64,000 bases of DNA, taken from the NCBI GenBank assembly GCA_950295325.1, contig OX485804.1, forward strand, positions 42,644,429 to 42,708,428. The letters run 5' to 3'. The notes under the pieces were generated by a model. The model was not told the origin of the DNA and did not search any database. It saw only the letters and a program-made list of their open reading frames with translations. This document shows positions 43,070 through 55,900 of this stretch, one piece after another. Position numbers and translations under genes: made by a program. Numbering within the stretch: position 1 is the first letter of the stretch; the number at the start of each line of letters is the position of its first letter. Source of the DNA: Polytrichum commune (Eukaryota > Streptophyta > Polytrichopsida > Polytrichales > Polytrichaceae).

Positions 43070-44260
43070 AACATATGGATCTTTCACCCCACCAGATTCT
43101 CATGGAAATGGTAATCTAGTAGGCTCAAGCATCTATAACGGACCCATCGGCACCTACATCACTACAAAATTACCAGGTTATTTGAATATATTACGTGCCC
43201 TCTTATATGCAATCCTCTTTGTAGTACAACATAGACAACACCTCCAATCCAATGTCCACGTATTTATAGATAGTCTCAATAGCCTCCATCTTCTGGCAAA
43301 TCATCACCATCAACCCTCATCACAACACAGTCACCTAGATAAACTTCTTTATAGCAAACAACATCTTCCATATCCAACATACTCCCCACCAAATCTCCAT
43401 ACAAAAAGTAAGAGCACACAACCAAACTATTGGGAATGAGGAAGCCAACAAACTTGCCAAACAAGGATCTCTCGACATCCCCATACCACTTTCACTTGCC
43501 CCATTTCACCTAATCGGACATTGCATCCCATATTGACTAGCCAACATTCCAACCTCAACACAACTAGACAGCTCCATATGTAACCTTAAAATATACATTG
43601 AAAAAGCATACTTGAGCTCCTTAGTATCTTATGCCTCCAATGCCTTCCCTTAAGTCACCAAATGACTCCAAAACACAAATTTGCACCATACACGGTCTAA
43701 TTCCTTTTGGACCTCCCCCAAAATAACAAACACCCAACTCACCCAAACACTAAAGTTAGGCAACTACTGTAAACAAAAATACTAAATCACACAATCTCCC
43801 CCATTGCAATTTGTGCCGTCTTCACCAAAATGACACATACCCTCCACCTCATGTTTGATGTACAAAAGAAAATCATCAAGAATGTCCACTCCACTCGCCA
43901 CGACAATGCTATACACGCCGTTTGCAAACACTCCACTCTCCCATCCCACCACACGACACTTCACCTTAATTCACCCAAAACACCCTCCCTTCATGGCTCC
44001 TCCCTTGTTTTTGCTTCCTACCTAGATGTAAATGTCTTGCTAGCCTCTGCCCATACATGCATTGCATTATAGGTAACTCTCCCATATTACCCCCCCCCAA
44101 TTCTCACCATTCAACTCTTCAACAATATAATTTATCGAATTCACATACCATGGTGACAAATTTCCTAAAGAAGCGATTGCACACAAAAAATGCAAAATAT
44201 GTTGCCCTCATCCCTCATCTTTGAAGCCTACTAGGATGGAACACCCTTCCCCCTATGATC
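43070..44260 (+). pseudogene. relic of a diverged LINE ORF2 (RNase H to C-terminal domain)
   Basis: Translated pieces in several frames line up in order with the RNase H to C-terminal part of the giant LINE. They include a decayed YGSF start near 43075, LNILRALLYAI, VFIDSLNSLHLL, GNEEANKLAKQG (43430-43470), an RHDNAIHAV block (about 43895-43920), and FIEFTYHGDKFPKEAIAHKK after a TAA at 44122-44180. The catalytic D of YTDGSF and the E of RAEI are lost. It lies on the opposite strand and is much more diverged, so it is another family of the same clade. Confidence 0.65.
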
Positions 44261-45425
44261 TTACCGTTGGAATCCGTGGAATCATACATCAACCATCCAT
44301 TGATCCTTTCGTCGACCTCCACATCCCTTAACATACAATCCAGTCCCTCATGGAAACAATCTCTCTAAATTTTAATCAAACACCTCACTAACATCATCCC
44401 TATCAAACGTAAAACTCTAGAAAAGAAATTCAAACTACGATCACTCCACCATAAATAATTTCCCTCTTCTACACACATACATTCACCTGTCAACCATCCA
44501 CCTAATGCAAAATGGGCATTACACCATCTTCCTCTTACATTTCCCTATGGAATTGTTAAGTAGATGGCTAACGGACCGGCTTTACATCGGCTCATAGCCA
44601 AACACTCTCTTCATTTTCTTTCTTTATTCCAAAATGTCACATGCTACACTAATTCTCGTTTATCATGTCATGCACATCCATGTTAGCATGACAAATCTCC
44701 GTAATAGCACGTGCACTTTGGTTGCCATAGGCGTGACATTATGGAGTTTAAAGTGTACACCTAATTTCTTCACCCTTGTGATACGTGTTGACATGGCCGT
44801 TGGAAGATGTGGGCTCCTCCAAAGGCAACAACATCTTCCACGTCTTCCAATGCAAAGCTGGGCTTTCCAAATCTCCAATTATCAATTGGCTGGGCGCTTT
44901 TGCTAAACCCTAATACTTTTGTTTAGTATTATCATGTATTTTTGGCCCGGGGGTAAGGGTACATGCAATTGCTAATTATTCATCCAAGTGATAGGAATCA
45001 TCTACACCTTTTTCTTTATCTTTTTCATCCTCGTGAAATGTGTCCACATTGCCGTTGGAAGATGTGGGCTCCTCCCAAGGCGCCAACTAGGCAACATCCC
45101 TCTTTCCACTTTTCCCAATGCATTTGCCACTTTGACACAAATCTCCAATTTTCCTTTTTGAGGGTTTCTTAAATTCCCCAGTACTTACCTGCCGTGGCTG
45201 TCCTGAGGGCCACCAATTTAAGGAAATAAGGGGGAATTTTTATAATACATTTTACAGCCTATATTAACACGGTGTCTCAGTACTACATAACCCCAGCTTC
45301 GGCAAGGAGGCATGGGATCCTGAGGGTCACCCGAACCTAGAAGCGTGTGGTGCCGAGCCTGAAAGCCTCCCCCAAGCCTACGTGGAGCGGTTGTGTGTTG
45401 ACGACAAGGGGTGTAATAGACCTTA
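44261..45425. repeat. intergenic DNA with a 110-bp direct duplication
   Basis: GCCGTTGGAAGATGTGGGCT recurs at about 44799 and 45053, each followed within 60 bp by CAACATC..CTTCCA and AAATCTCCAATT, so a segment of about 110 bp is duplicated with an offset near 255 bp. No gene is supported. Confidence 0.55.
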
Positions 45426-45731
45426 GGGCCACTTCACGCAGGAGACTGAAGGCCCGTGACCATTGCATTCTAAGATCTCTCATTGGTCGAAAAGGCTGCG
45501 ACCGTTCAAGTTTACTTCATGTTTAGAAGGTGAAAGCCTGAGTGTTCAGAAATATTACCATGGATGAAAAGTCTATGTGGAGTCTTACATGGCAGAATGT
45601 GGATGATGTTTCATGGTATGCTGGAATTTGCGTCAGGGGGAAACCATGACAGTGGTACGGCCTTTGGATGAGAATCAAGGGCCCTCATAGTTACGTGGTC
45701 ACAACCTTTGGCTCGTGTGTTGAAGTGGCCC
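45426..45731. mobile_element. PIF/Harbinger-like MITE, copy 2
   Basis: 306 bp from GGGCCACTTCAC to GTTGAAGTGGCCC, flanked by TTA on the left and TTG on the right. The interior is shared with copy 1 at 1910-2267, with an internal deletion of about 50 bp. Confidence 0.65.
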
Positions 45732-46574
45732 TTGGGCCTAGATAAAGTTAGATGTCTTGCTCCTCCTCTGCGATGTCTCCACCAATCTTACCTACCTATC
45801 TACATTATTGTCACTTATTATCATGTAAGTTACTCCATTATAGTGAGCCAAACTAATAGAAGTTGTATAAACTAATGTTGGGTTTGATACCATCTTCTTT
45901 TGATGCCATTCGGGCATCTAGAATGAGGATTCCACATTCATTGATACCGTAAAGTATGGGTATTTGATACTATTTTTTTTTTTTGGCATCATTCAAGTCT
46001 ATATACCATTGCAAGTGCTTTTCATACCTAGGAAAACCCACACTAGTATCAATATGATTCTCAAATGGTTGACCCATATAATAACCTGGGTATACAAAGA
46101 TTCGCTCACCTTGACATACCCACCACACATCAAAGACTGTTGTTCATGAAACTATGAACTACTCATTTTAGTGGTTTTACATATTAGATGCATGCAATGC
46201 TATAAGGTAACTCTCAACCCAACACATAACCTATGACTATCCACATGGAAGGGGACATGGGAAGGGCTTGACATCCAAGAATCTCTCATCGAACAAAACT
46301 GTCAAAGTAAAGCCCCCCTTTTCATCTGGATGGTCATAAGTTCGGTGCTGGTGTTGGGTATAAGTACCTCAAGTATTCATCTTAAAGCGTCACTTATTTA
46401 CTACTATTTACACAAATCTTTTATGTTCTATAATGTCCAAACTATATATACACGGATTTAGTGCGGGCCACACTATTCACCATCGACATACACCAATGAA
46501 CATCAAGTTAATTTTCATGGGTTCTTATTCTTCGATCTCGGTTGATAAAAGACCGAGTTTCATAGTAAAAGTTA
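45732..46574. other. intergenic DNA, no gene seen
   Basis: AT-rich sequence without coding or repeat structure I can support. Confidence 0.4.
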
Positions 46575-46794
46575 CTCCCTCTGTTTCACAATAAAACCAT
46601 GGTTTCTGCATAAACTCCGTGCCAAAATAAAACCATGGTTTCGTTACGGACCTCCTCCGGGCATGACAGAGACGTCGGCAACTTTTCGGCAACTCCCAAT
46701 TTTGGTTAAAAAGCGCATTGTGGTTCAAATCCGGTCACTGTTCTTAATCCCGCACTGAAATAGAAACCACAATTTTATTTTGAAACAGAGGGAG
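46575..46794. mobile_element. Stowaway-like MITE
   Basis: 220 bp with termini CTCCCTCTGTTTCA and TGAAACAGAGGGAG, TA on both sides (46573-46574, 46795-46796). This is the classic Stowaway terminus of plant Tc1/mariner MITEs. Confidence 0.92.
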
Positions 46795-47268
46795 TATACA
46801 GTAGCATCACGATGTATAAATTCCACATAATAATTGATACTAAGTACTTTGATCGGGCCCGGAAGCTTTAAGATGACCACCTCCATGGCTGTGATGCGCT
46901 TCCCAAGCCATGTGCCAAATATAATATATCTAAGCCCACGAGTTCCAAATTAAGGTCGAAAGTGCTGTTGCACAAAGAGCATCTCCGAATGCAAGGTGGA
47001 GCAGTGTCCGGGCCGATGTTTGGGCATAATCGGTCAAGATCCTAGTGTTTCCAAGTCCAACCGGTTACATTGTTGTGTGATTTTGCGGTTTTTCTTAACA
47101 AATTGGGGATCTATATGTTCCATAGATTCCTCCAAAACGATGGGTAAAATTCTCTGAAGTCTTGAACTTCAACTGGTTATTCTTCAAACTCAAACCGGTT
47201 CATCTATAACTAGCAGTCGGTTCTCCCCATTCATTGAGGTCGAGCTCAAAGGAATTGCTGAAAATCGA
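46795..47268. other. intergenic DNA, no gene seen
   Basis: Contains scattered AACCGGTT words like those in the hAT MITE, but no element ends. Confidence 0.35.
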
Positions 47269-47917
47269 GGGCTCTTCACACTATGGGCGTCCAAGTCGAG
47301 AGGCCGTGGGATTGAATGGCCAACCTTTGTTGAAGGTCCAAAGAAATGGGCTGAAAATAGCCAATAAAATACAGGAAGTGAAGCTTCCAAAGACCAAGCC
47401 CAAAGTCCAAACCCTTTGGTCATGAACTCCCACGGCCTCTCGGCTTGGACAGCCATAGTGTGAAGCCTCCAAAGGCCAAGCCCAAAGTCCAAACCCTTTG
47501 GTCATGAACTCCCATGGACTCTCGGCTTGGACAGCCATAGTGTGAAGCCTCCAAAGGCCAAGTCCAAAAGTCCAATCCCATACCATTTGACCGGAGCATC
47601 GCACTTTATTCCTTGCCCAAAACAACCCCTCCAATCTAACGGGCCAAGATCTTGTTAATTTTTTATTTTTTTTAATGAAAAAAAATCGACCGCCTCTCAA
47701 CCATAGTTAGGGTTTCCAATCCTGTCCGACCCAAACTTCCTTCGAGAGTCCGTCACCTTGGTCAAAAAGTACTGCCATGTAGACATTTTGGAGAGGGATA
47801 ACCTTTGGACTTTGGCCTATGGTGTGAAGGGTCGAGAGACTGAATTCTTGGTTTCTTGCAACCTGATTGGTGGAAATCGACGGCCTCTCGACCTTCGGCC
47901 ATAGTGTGAAGTGGCCC
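47269..47917. mobile_element. PIF/Harbinger-like element, copy 3, with internal tandem repeat
   Basis: 649 bp from GGGCTCTTCACACTATGG to CCATAGTGTGAAGTGGCCC. The terminus matches the other two copies (GGGCCACTTCAC) but the interior differs, so it is a related subfamily. An 82-bp unit (GGACAGCCATAGTGTGAAGC with CCAAAGGCCAAG) is repeated in tandem at about 47402-47570. The flanking trinucleotides CGA and TAA do not match, so the duplication is decayed. Confidence 0.6.
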
Positions 47918-47933
47918 TAAGTTGAGTTACCCT

Positions 47934-48160
47934 CTATGATCGGGGAGAACCGGCAATTAGTTACAGATGAACCGGTTGAGTTTGAGAAATAACCGGTTGA
48001 AGTTCAAGACTGCAGGAAAATTACCGATCGTTTTAGAGGAATCTATAGAATATACCCCAAATTTAATAAAGGAAAACCGGAGGATGTCGACATGTAACCG
48101 GTTGGAGTTGCAAACACTAGGATCTCAACCGGTTATGCCCAAAAATCTCCCCGATCACCG
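47934..48160. mobile_element. hAT-type MITE, copy B
   Basis: 227 bp with termini CTATGATCGGGGAGA and TCTCCCCGATCACCG and a perfect 8-bp duplication GTTACCCT (47926-47933, 48161-48168). It is nearly the same sequence as copy A at 23907-24131. It starts only 16 bp after the PIF-like element ends. Confidence 0.92.
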
Positions 48161-48294
48161 GTTACCCTTGTCACCATGAGAATCTATACATGGAAATACT
48201 ACCTATGGGTGTTGGTCAGCGCCCTATGGACTGATTCTGAGAGCAAGTCAATGGCATGAGGAATTCCGCAATCGTGCAACAAAAGCTTCCCGAC

Positions 48295-48297
<3 letters not shown>

Positions 48298-48325
<28 letters not shown>
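48298..48325. repeat. (TA)n microsatellite
   Basis: About 14 TA units. Confidence 0.95.
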
Positions 48326-49739
48326 ACACTTGGGAGATGCGGATATGTTTGCATTAGATCTTATTGTGCACCGATTTCGAGAGTCTTGTGCACACACAAG
48401 CCTAAGGTAGAAGTTGTGTAATTTCGGATATGTTTTTCTATGCACCCACTTCTTGTAGTAAGGATATGAGACACGCAGTTAGTGTGAGATAGTCAACAAA
48501 TCCAAACCCGTCTTGTAGCCATTTGTCTCATAATTGTGGGAGTTCATATGGTTATCTTGGTCATCGCCAAAGTGAAAGTTTGTGTGCTCATGAAATGGTC
48601 ATACATGTCCTCTCTAGTTAAGTTCATTATGGAACCTAGAATAGTTAGCATATTTTGTGGACGTAGTCTAATCTCTGTTTTTGAACGCATGTGTTTTTGG
48701 AACCTGTTCTTGTTTCACACCTCATCACACACCACTCAAATACGTGTGTCCAAAATATTGTTATGTTGGGTTTAGGCATGTTTGCTTTATTGTGGTAAGA
48801 TAGACACGTCTTATTCAAACACCCCGCCCTTGTTATTCAAACACCTACTTTTGGTTGCCAGTTGTTAAATCTAACATTACTTACTAAAACAAACATAACT
48901 TTACTGAGCTATGCAACTAAGTTCCTTTCATGTTTGGGAAGTGGGTTCACTGTAGGATATAGAATGCATGTGTTGAGCATTGGATGGGGACGCTCTTATG
49001 AACAAGCTTACAAGTATTGTCATGGGTGACTGAAACAAAGTTTGGTCTTTTATACTTCCTAACAATTATGTAATGAAATGTTGTCATAGATGATCAAAAT
49101 TTGGATGAAAAATCACTTAGCAAGTGACAATAATTACAACATCATAAATCTCTAATACCCAAACCTTTTCTTTTTGTTTCTTTTTTGTTTTTGCCTAGAT
49201 TGACAAACATTATCAGGTTTACATTCAGCGTTGAGTATGACAAATAGAATTGGTGACACTAAACATGATATCATTTAGTGTCCAGGTTCCAGAAGCGGGA
49301 TATTTGATCCAAGCCCACTTTTGGGTTCAGTAAATTAAAACGTGGCCGGTCAAAACCCAAGTTCTCTGCATTTTGATGATTCCAAAAGTTCATTTGTCCA
49401 AAAAACCTTCGGGTTGGGCCACCCATGCTCTCCCTGCAATCTTTTCCCAATATCTAGTCACTTAAAGTCACACTTGCTCCATGGACTCACGACAGCCAAA
49501 CCAAATTCCACAAGCCCTAACTTTGAAAAGAAAAAACCTATAAAATCATAAAGAGGACATGCCCGGGTGGCCGGATGTATACCACCACGTATTCACTAAA
49601 CCCTTAGTAGAGGCCCACGTATCCGATAAACCCTTCATGGGTCCCACGGGTCTTTTGTGGGCACGAATGCGCCATAGGGAGATGTTTGACGTCGCCTTAT
49701 TGTTTTAGTTGATGTTGTCGAAAGTGTCTCATGCATAAC
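48326..49739. other. intergenic DNA, no gene seen
   Basis: Short open frames only, none with family features. Confidence 0.4.
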
Positions 49740-49900
49740 ATCACTCAAGTGTTGAGCTCTGGTCAGTGGTCCAACAATAGATTTATAACATAGAAACCCT
49801 CGGAGTTCGAATCGGACTGCTTCCGACTGAATATGAAGTCAAGGCAATCGGAAACAACTCATCAGCTAAGTAATGTTATGTGATTCAGAGCTCATTTAGA
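49740..49900 (+). mobile_element. candidate tRNA-derived SINE element
   Basis: An A-box-like CTCTGGTCAGTGGT (49757-49770) is followed by a B-box-like GAGTTCGAATC (49803-49813) at a spacing near that of tRNA genes. The flanks do not form a tRNA. Ends are not defined. Confidence 0.35.
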
Positions 49901-49938
49901 AGTTAACTAATAGCCCACCCACACTAACAGGTGCAGGC

Positions 49939-50271
49939 CACTGCACTAAATAGGATATTTAGTGTTTGATACACTAAATACGAACACATACACTAAATAT
50001 CAATAACCCTATGAAAGTAAGTAACGTTAAAAGTAAACTTCAAACACTAAATATCAACTATGGTAATATGTGGAAGTTACATGTTTGAATTTAGTGTTAG
50101 CAAGGATATGAAAAAAATTATATAATAAGGGAGGTGGCAGCAGGGAAGGTAGCCGCACATTTATGTCTAGCACTAATTATCGAGGAATTGAAAATTAGTT
50201 AGTGTTGAGGAAGGTAGGGTGATAACAACAGTAAATATAATCAGCCACTAAATATCCTATTTAGTGTAGTG
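49939..50271. mobile_element. CACTA-like small element
   Basis: 333 bp with inverted 26-bp ends starting CACT(G/A)CACTAAATAGG. CACTAAATA words recur in both subterminal parts, as in CACTA elements. No 3-bp duplication is visible (GGC and AAT flank it), so the class is tentative. Confidence 0.55.
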
Positions 50272-51039
50272 AATGGTTCTCAGCAGCGCCGGTTACATCC
50301 AGTGGCTCTCATTGACCAAAACCAACTCTCTAAAAGTGACCCTTGCTGATAGGAGTCATTTGCTGGTCGCCCACACCAGTAAAGGTGGGCATGCTATAAC
50401 AACATGTCTAATTGTGTTCTTGTAAGTGGACCGAGATGAGAAGTATCCATAAATACCCTTACAATTAATGTTGAGTGAAAAGGTGAGAGCAGAATTAGGA
50501 AGAGGGCCGGATCCCACGTAGCCGTTCAAGTACCAAGGCATGTGGTATTACGCTACCATATGCGTATGGCCGATCCGGATACGTCTGGCTCCCGAATACT
50601 ATACGAATACAGTACACCTTATACCGCGGCAAAACGGTCCCACGCACGGTTTGTGACGAAGGCTGTTTTGTTTCCTGATCTCTGTTTGCTTGAAGCTTGA
50701 GTCGGGTCCGGGACTTCCAAGGCGATTCCCGAAAGAATCATCTGGGCCCTCGCCTCGGGGCCACACACAGACGCTCCGAATCTCACCACCCGCGCGGCTT
50801 TGCCCTTTTGGTGCGCCCCAAACCAACACGAACAAACAAACTCAGTTTGCTTCCTCTCAGTTTGCGCAATTCAGTTAAGATTTGAAAAAGTGGTGTCTGT
50901 CACCGTGAGTTCAAGGGACTCACATCATCGGGTTGGATGGGATGGGTCCTTAAGTGTGAGCGACCAATTCCTGCTGCTCCTCGGAGGTACAGGAAAATCC
51001 TACCCTCATGCCTCATGTGTTGCTGTAAATTCTCTTCAG
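50272..51039. other. distal upstream region of the KASH gene
   Basis: It is GC-richer than the DNA to the left (from about 50560). No ORF with family features is seen. It may hold the promoter of the gene at 52947, but I cannot place a TATA box or transcription start. Confidence 0.4.
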
Positions 51040-51780
51040 CAGAATCCGGTGGAGAATTGGAAACTTTTTGGGTGAGTTCTGGTTCTGCAAGCAGGCGTGA
51101 TGACGATGAGGAGGAGGAGGGGGAGTTGTGGTGTGATGATTTAATGTCGACTGTGAGTTTTTCGAGAGTTTCATTGTCGTGAATGGTGAGAGTTTTGAGT
51201 TTCATCGCATCATGTCTCGAGGAGGAGTTGAGAAAGTTGCGTGAAGAAGCTTAAAATCTGAGCTAAGATAAGCTAACCTAAGCTACCGAAGAAGTTGTTG
51301 GAGTTTCTGGGACCCGCATGTGGGTGGAGTAATTCACATCTTGCGTTGTGAAGTTCAACCGTGTAGGTAATCTGTGTGGGCTGTTTCTAGTGAGACTCAC
51401 GAGGGGGGAATTACATTTTTATTTATTTTTGGTTTTGGTGAATCCGGTGGTGAATTGGAAGGCTTTGGGGATGAGTCGTGGGTTTTGTGGCGGATGTTAT
51501 GATGATGGTGATGATGGTGATGATGTTTCGAGAGTTTTAATTGTATGAATGGTGTCTACACTACTACTGCGAGAGTTTCTTCGCGTCATCATCATCGTCA
51601 TATCTCGAGTAGTTGACAAAGTTGCGTGAAGAAGCTAAGCTATAGAACTTACCGGAGTTGTTCGAGTTTCTGGGACCCGCATGTGGGTAGAGGCATTTCG
51701 CTCTTGCGCTTTGTTGAAAATCCGTATTCTGTGTGGACTGTTTCCTTTTTCCTGGAAAAAACAGACTCGCGAGGAAGGTA
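51040..51780 (+). repeat. tandem duplication upstream of the KASH gene
   Basis: Two copies of a segment of about 370 bp: GAATCCGGTGG at about 51043 and 51441, AAAGTTGCGTGAAGAAGCT at about 51232 and 51619, and TTTCTGGGACCCGCATGTGG at about 51303 and 51667. The copies differ by substitutions and indels, so it is not recent. Confidence 0.8.
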
Positions 51781-51919
51781 GATTGTTTTTTTTTCTTTTT
51801 TTTTGTGTTTCTTCGTTTTTTTTTTTGTGCCCAAATTTTTGGGCGTGCATTTTCCGTGTTTGTGGACTGAAGTCATACATTAGACTCTGTTGGTGGGTTT
51901 CAAGCATTGCTATGAAAAT

Positions 51920-51923
<4 letters not shown>

Positions 51924-51951
<28 letters not shown>
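51924..51951. repeat. (GA)n microsatellite
   Basis: About 14 GA units, 1 kb upstream of the KASH gene start. GA tracts are common in plant 5' leaders. Confidence 0.95.
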
Positions 51952-51955
<4 letters not shown>

Positions 51956-52946
51956 CAACCTCGCACTTGAATTGTAGTTGAAACGCTTGCCCAAACCTCG
52001 TCACAAGTTGAAACAAACACAGCGGCAGTTTTATGATGTCTTGGGGGGTAGGGATGAGACTCTTTCTAACCTCATTTGTATCCTCATAGAATTTTTTTGA
52101 GTATTGAGGTTCAAGGTGGAGCGTAGTGAGCTTTCTTTGTTCCAAGTATTGCACCCCTCATTCATTCAATAGTGGAATCTTCTTCACCCGTGTGGGAGAC
52201 CTTGGTTCGTCCGCCGCCAAAACTCACCTTCTTTCAGTCGAGCTTTATGTACACAGTTTCCTCCAGGCTGTTTCCGAAGACTAAGATTTACAACAACTTG
52301 TCAAGCTTATGAGACGATGTTGGCGGGGTTGGGATGATTTCGCCTTAAATCTAACTCCCTTCGTGTGACCATTTTGACCAACCGGCCTCTTGTTTTTCTT
52401 TTCTTTCATCGTTTCTGTCTTTCTCAATGATCTTATGTGTGCCTCAGGTTTTGGGTTCTGCAACAAGCAAGCACCTGCGAGCAAAGGAAAGGAGCAGCAG
52501 AGCGGTGAACCGAGCAAAGAGATTCGCGGTGGTTGGTCGTCCACCATTCAAAGACCTCAAACGACCCTCCGGCTCAAATTGCACATTTGAAGCTGTTCTC
52601 TAGTTTCGGCCCACTTTCTCTCTTCCGTTGACGATATCTCGAAGCTCGGTTTCTGCTTGCAAAACCAGTGGAGAATTTCCCACTTGACTTCAACTTCACG
52701 AGCAAGGGAGCGTGTGGGTGAAGGAATACTAAGGAAACTCCTTTAATTGTAATATACAATATTTCAAGGTTCTGGCAATTTTCAAGTGTCCAGACGGAAG
52801 ACTTGAAGAATCTTTCGTTTGGCGTGAAGACTCTTATCTATGGGTAGTAAGCGTGTGATGCGCATGCAGGGTATTTGTTAGTCAAGGCGACCTTTCGACT
52901 TGGAAATTTTCAGGAAATTGATTGATACCCAGAGAATTAAGCGAAG

Positions 52947-55900
52947 ATGAAGGAAGATGAAGCCGGCATGCGGCACCTGGGTCCATTGGTGAAGGCAGAT
53001 CTGGCCAACCTCGATGCGGATGCTGAGAGCCGCCGCATTGCACTCAAATCCCTCAAGCAATTTGTGGAACAGCTGGACACTGCATCTATGTCACGGTTTC
53101 TCACACAGGTAAACATCCTTCGGAATCCCTCATTATTATCTTGGTACTCAAAAAGCTCTCAGATGAGCCTACTAGCCACTTGCCACGATTTTTAGTATCA
53201 TTCATTCGGTGCCCTCATCATGAAATGTGGTCTGAACTTGCACCGAATTTCTTGGAATGGAAATTTGTGAATTCTTTCCAAGATGTGCAGATTTCCCTAT
53301 TAAACCCCAAACTTTCAGCAAGTGTCTTCACCTTGCATCCGTGAGGTTTGGAGATGCGCATGTACTTATGATGTTCTATTTTATGGGTAGGATGTAGTTT
53401 GTTGCGGGATTGGTCGTAGTTTGCATCAAGTGGATGCAAGAATTGTCAGCATTGTGGCATATCCGCAAAGGTTGATTGCAATGATCAATGGAGTTTTTCG
53501 CAATAATTGTACATCAATTCTGCAGTTAATTTTCTTCTACAGGATGATCTTTGGAAGTTTCTGCAGTAATTGTACCCCAATTTAGCAGTGCCTTTCTTCT
53601 AGAGGATGTTCCTCGGAGGTTTCTCCAGTAATTGTACCCTAATTTCCAGTCATTTTCTTTCAGAGGATGATCCTCGGGGTTTCTGCAGTAATTGTACATC
53701 GATTTTACAGGTGTCGTTGGCCTCCACAGGATGATCATCATTGGATGTTTATGCAGCAATTGTAATTTTATGATATCGCAGGTTGCGGAGTCTCGAGAGT
53801 CCGGGGGTTCGCGGTCGTATGCGATATCACTGTATGAGGAGGTGGCGAGGGTGCATGGGAAGCTGATCATTCCCCATATTCCGAGAGTGACGAGCTCCCT
53901 CATCCGCTCTCTCTCCGGGAGTGGAAGCTCTCCTCAGCTGCAACAAGCATGTGCCAAGGTCGCAGCGGCATTGGCCCAACACTCCATCGACGCAACCACG
54001 TCGCCTGCAGAAGCCGAGAACATCATCCACGAGATCTGCGACCCGCTTGCGGATGCCCTCGCTGGTACACCAAAAATTCCACCAAACTACAGTACTCATG
54101 AGTCTCCATAACTCATTTTTTTTTTACATGTATGATTTCTCCAGCTTACATAACCTTCACAAAGCTCCAGTGACAAAATGCATTCAATCACGGTTTCTTG
54201 GATGTCACTCCTCGCCGTAGTCCATCATTCCCAGGTGGACTGATTGTGCAAGATGGACGTCCTCCGTAATTGATCCGGTTCAATGTATGAACTTAGCCAT
54301 TAAATGCCCGTCACAAAATTTCCACGAAGCTCCAATGAGAATAATGGTTATCTACCATGTGGTCTTGGATGTTACTCCTCGGCGACTTCAAGTGGGGTTT
54401 TGCGTAGTCCATCACTCCCAGCAGGACTATTGAATATGGACGTCCCACATAATTAATTTTGTACAACTATGGACTCAGCCATTGAAGATCTTTACAAAGT
54501 TCCAGTGAGAATGGTGTCATTTCACGTGTTCATGGATCTGTTACTCTTCGACTTCAAGTGGGTTTTGCATAGTCGATTAAATTCGCAAGAGGGACATGCA
54601 CTTTGAAAAATTGTATAAAGTCCATTACTACTGTCCATGTGACGACGGCTTCAGTGTGCGGAAGGTGTAAATTAGGTCAATTACTGAAAGAAACACTGCT
54701 GAAATCACATTGTGTAAAGTAGGTCAATACGTTTGAAGATGTGGTTTGCCGTCACAATTGGCAGGGAAATTGGAGCCTGTGGCCGCAGGGGCAGCGGCTT
54801 GCATTCACGCGCTCGTGGAAACCGAGAAATGGAAGTACGCGTCGCACGAAGTCATCCACGAGGTATGCCAACGCACGAGTGTGGCATTGAGCGAGAAGAA
54901 CACCCGCACAGTGGCCCACATGCAGCTGGTCCAAGCGCTGGCCGCCGTGAATCCAGACATCCTCAGCATATACGGTGCCAATCTGTTGCGGACGGGCGAG
55001 GAGATTCTCAAGGGCGCAGCTAACCCCTGGCAGCATCGGAAGGCTGCTGCCAAGCTGCTGCAGTCAGTGCTCACAATTCTTGACAGGCGAACGTTAGAGG
55101 TTGAGCTCGATTCCGCACTACATGTAAGTCACATTACACTTCAATTTGGGCTTCTCTAAAAACTCTGATGACATTTGGTCAGACTCTGTGAATTACTACT
55201 TCAATGCCACTTTCTTCCGCACTTGATTCAAGTTAATCCAATGTCTACGTATTCATCCGATACTAAACTCAAAAGTGCCTAAAAACATATTCAAGTAGTT
55301 TGTCGCCATGCCTCGCAAATAGGTTTTACAAATCTTTCTGAGACTATGGATAATTAATTGCATACACTAACGAGGATTTCACCCATTTATAGGCGTTGGA
55401 TAGTGCCTATGGATGAGTTGAACTTTAGACTGGGATTCTGATTTCTGTGAATATCTTCAAAAACTCTGTTGTCATTTAATCGGAGACTTGAATTGCTCTT
55501 TTATGGCCAATTCTGAAGATTCGAGTCTACTTGCTCGTTCGATACTAAATTCAAAGTTCCTAAAACATATACAAGTAATAGTTAAGATTCGACAGTTCTT
55601 AGCGCCAGTCAGGTTGCGCTATTGGAGAACATCACTTAATTACAGGAAGGCTGTTTGCTTGATTTTCACATAGAATGTCGCCATGCTTCGCCGAATGATT
55701 TCGCAAAATCTTCCTGGGACTATGGATACTCGATTGGCTGTTTGGTTGCTCTTTCCAGAGAATGTGGCCATGCCTCCTCGCAGAATGAGTTGACAAATGT
55801 TTGTGGGATTATGGATACTCAATTGCATGCGATTGACGAGGATTTCACCCATTTGCAGGCATTGGATAGTTGCCGTCTTGACAGGATGCCGCACGTAAGG

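Noticed and set aside
45180..45200. TACTTACCTG resembling the U1 snRNA 5' end
   Set aside because: The following bases do not match U1 and no snRNA promoter elements or Sm site are evident.
50900..51205. Short ORFs upstream of the KASH gene as separate genes
   Set aside because: They lie in duplicated leader-like DNA, lack motifs, and overlap on both strands.
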